This document shows, one piece after another, positions 1-5,058 of a DNA stretch of 6,366 bases (its first letter is position 1; the number at the start of each line of letters is the position of its first letter). The notes under the pieces are model-generated. The model worked only from the letters and a program-made list of their open reading frames with translations. It was not told the origin of the DNA and searched no databases. Made by a program: the position numbers and the translations under genes. This stretch comes from Opitutales bacterium (GTDB lineage: Bacteria; Verrucomicrobiota; Verrucomicrobiia; Opitutales; Intestinicryptomonadaceae): contig JAJXPD010000129.1 in the NCBI GenBank assembly GCA_021641325.1, forward strand, positions 1 through 6,366. The letters run 5' to 3'.

Positions 1-36
1 TTATTAAATTTACTCTACAACAGTATTCTTAATACT
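1..36 (+). other. AT-rich leader upstream of the recombinase gene
   Basis: This short AT-rich stretch precedes the ATG at 37 and contrasts with the GC-rich coding DNA that follows. No Shine-Dalgarno sequence is visible before the ATG. TATTCT at 23-28 could be read as a -10 element, but it lies only 8 bases from the start codon and no matching -35 box is seen. It is probably the end of an intergenic promoter region cut off by the window edge. Confidence 0.3.
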
Positions 37-1080
37 ATGAAACACTATCAACTCACATCCGCCGAAACCGTCCTGCGCGGTTCGGGAATAAGCGTACTCG
101 ACGCCGCAAGGCTTGTCAGAAACATGCTCGACGCGCTCAGCCCGTCAGCCGGGCTTACGCCCATTCAATTCTGCAACAAAATAATAGAGACGGGCAAACG
201 CGCCGCGAAATTTGCCGACATCTCGCCTGCGACGGCGTTTGAAGAGTATGCCGCAAGCAAATCGGGTCTGCGCCCGGACTCCCTGCGCGACATCAAATAC
301 ATGGGCGCGCGGCTCTTGAAAACCGCGCCGCATTACGCAAAAAGAAACTTTGCGGAGCTTTCCGCTGGCGACTGCCGCTTCTGGCTCGAAAAGGCGTTCC
401 CTACGCCGAGCCAGTTCAACAAGGGCCGCGCAATGCTCCACGGTTTTTTCGAATACGCAATGCGCCGCGAGTGGTGCGGGCGCAACCCCGTAAAGCTTGT
501 GGAGCGCAAAAAAATACGCGAGGGCGAGATTTCGCCGCTGTCGCTTTCGGAGACGCGCAGGCTGATTTCTGCGTCGGGGCGGCACGAAAACTGCGCGGCG
601 GCGGTCGGGCTGCTCGTGCTTGCGGGAATAAGACCGGCGGAGGTCGGCAAGCTGAAATGGCGCGACATAGACCTTTCCGAAAACACAATCACCGTAAATT
701 CGCTCTGCTCGAAAACGGGCGGCGTAAGGCAGGTGGAAATCTGCCCATCGCTGAAATCGATACTTTCGGCCTACAAGAAAAGACCCGAACAGAAAATCCG
801 CCCCTGCGGCTGGCGCAGAAAATGGCGCGACATCAGAAACGAGTCTGGACTTGGCAAAAACTGGGTTCAGGACGTGCTAAGGCACACCTACGCAAGCTTC
901 CACGCAAAGAAATACGCCGACCTCCCGCGACTCCAACTCAACATGGGGCACCGCGACCAAAACCTGCTCAGGAGCAGATATGTGAACATGCGCGGGCTGT
1001 CGAAATCGGCGGCGAACAGTTTTTTCGGCGATTCTTTCTCGACTTTGGCAAGATGTGGTAGTTTATTCGGCAGAGCATAA
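37..1080 (+). CDS. Tyrosine recombinase / phage-type integrase
   Basis: This 347-residue protein should be a site-specific DNA recombinase that cuts and rejoins DNA through a covalent phosphotyrosine. Residues about 65-156 form a SAM-like core-binding domain, and about 165-325 form the catalytic domain. Visible active-site residues are Arg199 in AGIRPAEV, Lys226 in the beta-hairpin (SKTGG), Arg282 in DVLRHTYAS, His305 in MGHRD and the nucleophile Tyr315 in RSRYVNM. The first His of the HxxR box is replaced by Asp279. From memory this is common in integrases of Verrucomicrobiota and relatives, so it need not mean loss of activity. The N-terminal 60 residues match nothing I recognise. The protein continues 32 residues past Tyr315, and its TAA overlaps the next ATG by one base. 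No att sites, tRNA gene or other phage genes are visible, so its substrate is unknown. It could be a chromosomal Xer-like enzyme or a remnant of a mobile element. Confidence 0.9.
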   Translation: MKHYQLTSAETVLRGSGISVLDAARLVRNMLDALSPSAGLTPIQFCNKIIETGKRAAKFADISPATAFEEYAASKSGLRPDSLRDIKYMGARLLKTAPHYAKRNFAELSAGDCRFWLEKAFPTPSQFNKGRAMLHGFFEYAMRREWCGRNPVKLVERKKIREGEISPLSLSETRRLISASGRHENCAAAVGLLVLAGIRPAEVGKLKWRDIDLSENTITVNSLCSKTGGVRQVEICPSLKSILSAYKKRPEQKIRPCGWRRKWRDIRNESGLGKNWVQDVLRHTYASFHAKKYADLPRLQLNMGHRDQNLLRSRYVNMRGLSKSAANSFFGDSFSTLARCGSLFGRA

Positions 1081-2168
1081 TGAAAGCCGCAATAACAGCA
1101 ATCGCATACGCAACGGGTTCGAACAGGGTCGGGCTTGACGAAATGCGCGCACGCTTCGGGACGGAGACCGCCGACAAAATCGCGGCGATGTCCGGGATTC
1201 TCGAACGCCGCACGGTTGGCGCAGACACTTGCGCCTCCGACCTCGCCGAAAACGCCGCGCGAATGCTGTTCGGCAACGCCCTCGCAAGCCCCGAAAGCAT
1301 AGACCTGCTTCTCTTCGCGACCCAAACGCCCGACTACGCCATGCCGTCGAACGCCTGCATTATGCAGGACAGACTCGGGCTTGGGAAGTCGTGCGCGGCT
1401 TTCGACATAAACTTGGGGTGCTCGCAGTTCCCCTACGCGCTGGCGACGGCGGGCGCGTGGCTCGAAGCGTCGCTCGCCCGCAGGGCGCTGGTGATAACCG
1501 CCGACACCGCCACGCGGCTAATCCACCCCATGGACAAAAGCTCGGTGTCGCTTTTCGGGGACGCCGCGGCGGCTACAATCGTCGAAAAATCCGACGACTA
1601 CATCGACTTTGTTTTCGGGACGAACGGCGCGGGCTACGCCGACCTCATCTGCCCGACTTCGGGCATGCGCACCCCCCCCACCCCGCGCGATTTCGAGGAA
1701 TACACCGACGCCGACGGCAACGTCAGGACGAACGCCAACATGAAAATAGACGGCTTCAAAATTTTCGCGTTCGCCTACAAGACAATCCCGCAGGCGGTGA
1801 ACGAACTGCTGAAAAAAAACGGAATGGGCGTGGACGACATCGACCTTTTCGTTTTCCATCAGGCGGGCGAAATGATGGTCTCCGCCGCCGCCGACAGGCT
1901 GAAAATTCCGCCCGAAAAAGTCTATTTTAAAATGCACGACATCGGCAACTGCGGCGGCGCAAGCGTGCCGATTGCCCTCGCCGACGCCGCGATAAACGGC
2001 AGGCTGAAAGCGGGCATGAAAGTCGCCGTCTGCGCGTTCGGAGTGGGGCTTTCGTGGGGCGCGGCGCTGCTCGAATGGAGCGGCAAATTCGCGGTCGCGA
2101 AAACTTCGGACGACTATTCCGACTCACCCGAAAAGCCCGCATCGCAACGCCGCGCCGACGCAAAATAA
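1080..2168 (+). CDS. Beta-ketoacyl-ACP synthase III-like (FabH/KAS III family) ketosynthase
   Basis: This 362-residue thiolase-fold ketosynthase is predicted to catalyse decarboxylative Claisen condensation of an acyl-CoA or acyl-ACP starter with malonyl-ACP in the cytoplasm. The KAS III triad is complete: Cys114 in DINLGCSQF, His260 in FVFHQAG and Asn290 in GNCGGAS. The segment KIDGFKIFAFAYKTIP replaces the usual NGREVFKFAV-type stretch of housekeeping FabH, which suggests a pathway-specific paralogue rather than the essential FabH. It is longer than E. coli FabH (about 317 residues). Part of the excess is a charged C-terminal tail (about 338-362), rich in Asp, Ser and Lys, that looks disordered. 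The ATG shares its A with the stop of the upstream recombinase, and no good Shine-Dalgarno sequence is seen, so translation may be coupled. The gene meets the ketoreductase gene tail to tail. The coding sequence contains C8 (1672-1679) and A8 (1812-1819) tracts. Relatives of this type (for example DarB-like condensing enzymes) occur in resorcinol and flexirubin loci, but the substrate cannot be told from sequence. Confidence 0.87.
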   Translation: MKAAITAIAYATGSNRVGLDEMRARFGTETADKIAAMSGILERRTVGADTCASDLAENAARMLFGNALASPESIDLLLFATQTPDYAMPSNACIMQDRLGLGKSCAAFDINLGCSQFPYALATAGAWLEASLARRALVITADTATRLIHPMDKSSVSLFGDAAAATIVEKSDDYIDFVFGTNGAGYADLICPTSGMRTPPTPRDFEEYTDADGNVRTNANMKIDGFKIFAFAYKTIPQAVNELLKKNGMGVDDIDLFVFHQAGEMMVSAAADRLKIPPEKVYFKMHDIGNCGGASVPIALADAAINGRLKAGMKVAVCAFGVGLSWGAALLEWSGKFAVAKTSDDYSDSPEKPASQRRADAK

Positions 2169-2169
2169 T

Positions 2170-2916
2170 TCAGAAGCACGCGGTCAGCCCGCCGTCTACG
2201 GCAATCGACTGCCCCGTTATGTACGACGACATGTCGGACGCCAGAAACAGCGCGACCGACGCAATTTCCTCCGCCTGAGCAAAGCGTTTTAGCGCGATTT
2301 TATCGGTATACTCCGCAACGAGCCTGCGCGGAATTTTCGCGGTCATGTCGGTCTCCACAAAGCCGGGGCAAATGGAGTTTGCGCGGATTCCCTTTGAGCC
2401 AAGCTCGGCGGCGACGGCGCGGGCAAACGCGCACATCGCGCCCTTGCTCGCCGCATAGTTCGCCTGCCCGCCGATTCCCACAAGCCCCGACGCGCTCGAC
2501 ATGAAAATTATAGAGCCGCTTTTTTGCGAAAGCATTTTTTTCGCCGCAAGCTTCGTCCAGCGGAACGCGCCCGCGGCGTTTGTGTCGAGCACGGAGAGGA
2601 AGTCGCGCTCAGGCATGAGGGCAAGGAACGAGTCTTTTGTAATGCCCGCATTGTTTACGAGAACGTCTATTCTCCCCGTTTCGGCGAAGATTTTTTCGAA
2701 AGCCGACTCAATCGCCGCGCTGTCGGACTGGTCGCAGCAAACCGCCGTCGCGCCCGTTTCGGCGGCGAGCCTTTCCGCCGCCTCCGCGCCGCTTTTGTAG
2801 GTGAAGAATACCCGCGCCCCGCGCGCGGCGAACTTCCGCGCGACGGCCGCGCCTATCCCGCGCGAGCCGCCGGTGATTATCGCGGTTTTGCCCGCAAGAA
2901 TTGTCTGCGATTCCAT
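2170..2916 (-). CDS. fabG: 3-oxoacyl-ACP reductase-type short-chain dehydrogenase (FabG family)
   Basis: This 248-residue classical SDR probably reduces 3-oxoacyl-ACP to 3-hydroxyacyl-ACP using NADPH, as the second step of each chain-extension cycle. The Rossmann cofactor motif TGGSRGIG lies at residues 15-22, and NNAG at 88-91. The catalytic tetrad is visible as Asn113, Ser141, Tyr154 and Lys158 (YAASK). CPGFVETDM and the C-terminal YITGQSIAVDGG match FabG closely, and the length is normal for the family. It is the third gene of the ACP/GcvT-like/FabG run, beginning 18 bases after the GcvT-like stop. AAAGAG directly abuts the ATG, which is too close for an ideal Shine-Dalgarno site, so coupling to the upstream gene is likely. 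Its stop is one base from the stop of the opposing KAS III-like gene. The genomic setting suggests a pathway paralogue, but sequence alone does not exclude the housekeeping enzyme or another SDR substrate. Confidence 0.9.
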   Translation of the reverse strand: MESQTILAGKTAIITGGSRGIGAAVARKFAARGARVFFTYKSGAEAAERLAAETGATAVCCDQSDSAAIESAFEKIFAETGRIDVLVNNAGITKDSFLALMPERDFLSVLDTNAAGAFRWTKLAAKKMLSQKSGSIIFMSSASGLVGIGGQANYAASKGAMCAFARAVAAELGSKGIRANSICPGFVETDMTAKIPRRLVAEYTDKIALKRFAQAEEIASVALFLASDMSSYITGQSIAVDGGLTACF

Positions 2917-2934
2917 CTCTTTATAAATAGAAAA

Positions 2935-3981
2935 TCAGTCCTCCATTCCGCGCGAGAGGCTATCGGCGAGAACGAACGGACGCGACGTTGTAAAGACCGT
3001 TTCGTGGGCGTCGGGAGCGGCGGAATAGGCAAAGCCCGCGCACGCGTATTCGGCGTCGAAGACAGCGAGCCCGATGTCGCCGCGCCGCGCCACGACGCGC
3101 CCGACTTTGCGCGAACCGTCGTAGATGTCGGAAACGTTTTCGGCGGAAAATTTCACGCCGACAAGGCGCTCGGAAACGCCCGCCGCGCGGTTCGCGAAAA
3201 TCGCCTCCGACCCCGCGAACGATTCCTTTTCGAAATCGACCATGTATTGAAGCCCCAAAACGAGCGGATTGCGCACAACCGCGCCCTCCTCGTAAATGTC
3301 GAAAAAGTTGCCCTGCATGCGGGCTATTCTGTGCGCGTCGAAGCCGCAAAGGCGTCCGCCGACGGCGGCAAGCTGTTCCTCCAGCTTGGCGCAGAAAGGC
3401 TCGGCGACGGCATTCGGCACAACGAAGCGGTAGCCGAATTCGCCCGTCTGCCCGCTGCGCATGAGAATCACGCCCGCGCCCTCGAAGTCGTATTTTTCGA
3501 GCGAAAGGAACGAAAGGTTCAGCACGTCGGAACCGAACACGCCCCGCGCCACTTTCCACGCAAGCGGCCCGTCTACGGAAAGCAGAACGCAGTTTTCGGT
3601 AATGTCGCATTCGGGGGAAACCGCAAGCGGGAGGCTTTCGGCTTCGGTCTCGGCGACAACCAAAACCCTGTCGTCTATGTTCCCCACAAAAGTCTCGGCG
3701 AGAACGCCGCCGTTTTCGTCGGCAAGGAATGTGTCGATAATTCCGCCGTAGCGCAGTTTGAGAATGTTTGCGGCAAGCACGGTGTCGAGAAAGTCGATGC
3801 CCTCGTTTTCGCCGTACGAGAAAATCTTGGAGAACGAGAGGTCGCAGAGAGCAGCCGTCTGGCGGATTGCGCGAAGCTCCGCGGCGGCGTCTCCGAAGTT
3901 TTCAACGCACTCCGCGCCCGCGATTTCGCCGAACTTTGCGCCGGACTTCGCCCATTTTTCGGAAAGAGCCAGTTTTCTCAT
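2935..3981 (-). CDS. GcvT/T-protein-like folate-binding-fold protein, reaction unknown
   Basis: This 348-residue protein follows the aminomethyltransferase (glycine cleavage T-protein, GcvT) family along its whole length. An N-terminal region (AALCDLSFSKIF, 43-54) leads into the folate-binding domain, with TGEFGY at 179-184, GFDAHRIARMQGNFF at 213-227 and NPLVLGLQYMVDF after it. A GcvT-C-like beta-barrel (ERLVGVKF and KVGRVVA) closes the protein. The acidic pair that normally follows the GG turn (GGxxDD) is Ala95-Glu96 here, and the usual LRLEAG reads IARMQG. Canonical glycine cleavage is therefore doubtful. Family members include THF-dependent demethylases (DmdA, LigM) and the Fe-S helper YgfZ, so either one-carbon transfer to or from a pathway intermediate or a non-catalytic role is possible. 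The start is the ATG overlapping the ACP stop (ATGA), supported by GGAGG four bases upstream. An open frame continues far upstream of this ATG, but that part runs antisense through other genes and is not family-like. Confidence 0.8.
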   Translation of the reverse strand: MRKLALSEKWAKSGAKFGEIAGAECVENFGDAAAELRAIRQTAALCDLSFSKIFSYGENEGIDFLDTVLAANILKLRYGGIIDTFLADENGGVLAETFVGNIDDRVLVVAETEAESLPLAVSPECDITENCVLLSVDGPLAWKVARGVFGSDVLNLSFLSLEKYDFEGAGVILMRSGQTGEFGYRFVVPNAVAEPFCAKLEEQLAAVGGRLCGFDAHRIARMQGNFFDIYEEGAVVRNPLVLGLQYMVDFEKESFAGSEAIFANRAAGVSERLVGVKFSAENVSDIYDGSRKVGRVVARRGDIGLAVFDAEYACAGFAYSAAPDAHETVFTTSRPFVLADSLSRGMED

Positions 3982-4259
3982 TTCGCCTCCGTCTGCTGGA
4001 TTATGTAGTCTACAAGAGTGTTGAGCGAGCGCAGAATGGGCGCGCTGTCTTCGGGCATTTTGACCGAAAAATTGTTCTCCACGCACAGCACGATTTCGAG
4101 AATGTCGAGCGAATCCAAGCCCAGCCCCGAACCTATCAGCGAGATGTCGTCGGAAAGGTCGTCGGGCTTGTAGGGAATGTCGAGGTTTTCGACAAGCTTT
4201 GATTTTAGTTTCGCGCAAATTTCCCTTCGCGCGTCGAGGCGTGTTTTGTCTACGGGCAT
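3978..4259 (-). CDS. Acyl carrier protein
   Basis: This small acidic protein of 93 residues carries acyl or polyketide intermediates on a 4'-phosphopantetheine arm. The attachment motif is LGLDSLDILEI, with Ser50 as the modified residue. The four-helix ACP pattern is apparent, with helix I at about 9-26 and the D-S-L helix II at about 49-63. Residues about 64-93 form the C-terminal part. The N-terminus is slightly longer than that of E. coli AcpP (77 residues). ATG 4259-4257 was chosen; an alternative TTG start 16 codons upstream would add residues with no family resemblance, inside the AT-rich control region. No Shine-Dalgarno sequence precedes the ATG. It is the first gene of the minus-strand operon, and its stop overlaps the next start (ATGA). 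The sequence is diverged from housekeeping AcpP, so a dedicated pathway ACP is more likely. Confidence 0.92.
   Translation of the reverse strand: MPVDKTRLDARREICAKLKSKLVENLDIPYKPDDLSDDISLIGSGLGLDSLDILEIVLCVENNFSVKMPEDSAPILRSLNTLVDYIIQQTEAK
3986..3990 (-). promoter_or_regulatory. Strong Shine-Dalgarno site fixing the GcvT-like start
   Basis: On the minus strand, GGAGG lies four bases before the ATG at 3981-3979, inside the end of the ACP gene. It is the only clear Shine-Dalgarno sequence I found at a gene start in this window. It supports the choice of this start over the long upstream extension of the reading frame. Together with the ATGA overlap it indicates tight translational coupling of ACP and the GcvT-like protein. 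Confidence 0.75.
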
Positions 4260-4265
4260 TATATA

Positions 4266-4271
4266 ATTGTA
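4266..4271 (-). promoter_or_regulatory. Possible -10 element for the ACP operon
   Basis: On the minus strand this reads TACAAT, one mismatch from TATAAT, with an A8 tract upstream at 4287-4280. Only six bases separate it from the ACP ATG, so a transcript from it would begin at or next to the start codon and be essentially leaderless. The -35 region is poor. This is a weak prediction. Confidence 0.2.
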
Positions 4272-4287
4272 AATAGTTCTTTTTTTT

Positions 4288-4297
4288 GCAATATTGC
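4288..4297. repeat. Perfect 10-bp palindrome GCAATATTGC
   Basis: Each strand reads GCAATATTGC, directly after the T8 run in the divergent control region. It could be a half of an operator or a chance AT-rich palindrome. It does not form a terminator, since the arms are short with no loop. The overlapping stretch 4294-4307 (TTG-N8-CAA) is a further imperfect dyad. Confidence 0.4.
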
Positions 4298-4316
4298 CAA
4301 TTAACAAAATCGAGAA

Positions 4317-4331
4317 TGCAGAAATTCTGCA
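4317..4331. promoter_or_regulatory. Near-perfect 15-bp inverted repeat, candidate operator
   Basis: TGCAGAA-A-TTCTGCA has two perfect 7-base arms around a single central base, as expected for the binding site of a dimeric transcription factor. It lies 16 bases before the glycosyltransferase ATG. Its centre is about 31.5 bp (close to three helical turns) from the centre of the palindrome at 4288-4297, so both dyads would face the same side of the DNA. No regulator gene is present in the window. Confidence 0.4.
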
Positions 4332-4347
4332 CGCGTTTCAAGCGCAA

Positions 4348-5058
4348 ATGAAAATATGTGCGGCAATACCCACCTACAACCACGCGGACAGGCTCGACGG
4401 AATCATAGACCGACTGCCCGACGGACTTGACGCGCTTGTAATAGACGACGGCTCGAACCCGCCGATTGCCACGCGCTCTCCCCGCGCAACCCTCGTGCGC
4501 TTCGAGCGCAACAGGGGCAAGGCGGAGGCTCTCAAAGCGGCGTTCGAAGAGGCGGCAAAGCGCGGTTTCACGCACGTCATTACGCTCGACGCCGACGGGC
4601 AGCACCCGCCGGAACTTGCCGAAAAATTCGCGAAAGCCGCCGAAAAAAACCCTGAAAGCATAATCGCGGGCGTGCGCGGCTTCGACTGCACCGCAATTCC
4701 GCCCGCGCGGAAATTCATGAACAAATTTTCGAACTTCTGGTTCAGGGCGGAGACGGGGATTTCCGTCGCCGACACGCAGTGCGGATACAGGTGCTACCCG
4801 CTCGCGCAAATCGCGCGGCTTAAAATGGATTTCGGCGGATTCGTTTTCGAAACCGAACTGCTCGTCAAGGCGGCGTGGGCGGGCGTGGAGATAGTCCAGC
4901 TGCCGATTCCCGCGCTCTACGACAGCGAGTCGCTCGAAGGCTCGCACTACAAGCCTTTCGCCGACACGCTCAAATTCACGGCGATGAACACAAAGCTGTT
5001 TTTTGCGTCGCTTCTGCTGCCGAAAAAAACACTGCGAAAGCTTGCGCTGAAAAAATGA
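4348..5058 (+). CDS. Family 2 glycosyltransferase of the aryl-polyene-cluster type
   Basis: This 236-residue GT-A fold enzyme probably transfers a sugar from a nucleotide- or lipid-linked donor to the pathway's lipid product at the cytoplasmic face of the membrane. Motifs in order are IPTYNH (7-12), IDDGS (32-36), the DXD-containing LDADGQHPP (80-88), DTQCGYRCYP (142-151), the catalytic-loop FETELL with Glu168 and Glu170, and SHYKPF (199-204) with MNTKLFF (213-219) near the end. The last three blocks match the pattern I recall for GT2 enzymes of aryl-polyene loci rather than general dolichol-phosphate mannose synthases. No transmembrane anchor is obvious apart from a short hydrophobic stretch after 217. 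ATG 4348 is chosen because the conserved fold starts at once; a TTG at 4294 is the alternative. No Shine-Dalgarno sequence is visible. The stop overlaps the exporter start (ATGA), consistent with coupled expression. The acceptor and sugar are unknown. Confidence 0.88.
   Translation: MKICAAIPTYNHADRLDGIIDRLPDGLDALVIDDGSNPPIATRSPRATLVRFERNRGKAEALKAAFEEAAKRGFTHVITLDADGQHPPELAEKFAKAAEKNPESIIAGVRGFDCTAIPPARKFMNKFSNFWFRAETGISVADTQCGYRCYPLAQIARLKMDFGGFVFETELLVKAAWAGVEIVQLPIPALYDSESLEGSHYKPFADTLKFTAMNTKLFFASLLLPKKTLRKLALKK

Larger units (their letters stand above)
4260..4347. promoter_or_regulatory. Divergent control region between ACP operon and glycosyltransferase operon
   Basis: This 88-bp AT-rich gap is the only substantial non-coding stretch in the window and must hold promoters for both outward-facing transcription units. 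It contains a T8 run at 4280-4287 (an A-tract upstream of the ACP gene on the minus strand), a perfect 10-bp palindrome at 4288-4297 and a 15-bp near-perfect palindrome at 4317-4331. No convincing sigma70 -35/-10 pair could be fixed on either strand. TATAAT occurs on the plus strand at 4262-4267, but without a spaced -35 box. An in-frame TTG at 4294 could extend the glycosyltransferase by 18 residues, but those residues are not family-like. Confidence 0.6.

Noticed and set aside
37..1080. Recombinase as proof of a complete mobile element or integrated phage
   Set aside because: No att repeats, tRNA target, excisionase, transposase or phage structural genes are seen, and codon use resembles the neighbouring genes.
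2150..2200. Bidirectional terminator between the convergent KAS III-like and FabG genes
   Set aside because: No stem-loop with a T-run is visible, and only one base separates the stop codons.
2524..4008. Long plus-strand open frame (494 codons) opposite the FabG and GcvT-like genes
   Set aside because: It is antisense to two well-supported genes, with biased composition and no recognisable domain. It is a by-product of the strong codon bias of this GC-rich genome.
4260..4307. TTG start extending the ACP by 16 residues
   Set aside because: The extra residues are not ACP-like, and the extension would read through the poly-T tract and promoter region. The ATG at 4259 gives a normal ACP.
4294..4347. 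TTG start extending the glycosyltransferase by 18 residues
   Set aside because: The extension lies in the AT-rich divergent control region and covers both palindromes or their edges. The GT-A fold begins directly after the ATG at 4348.
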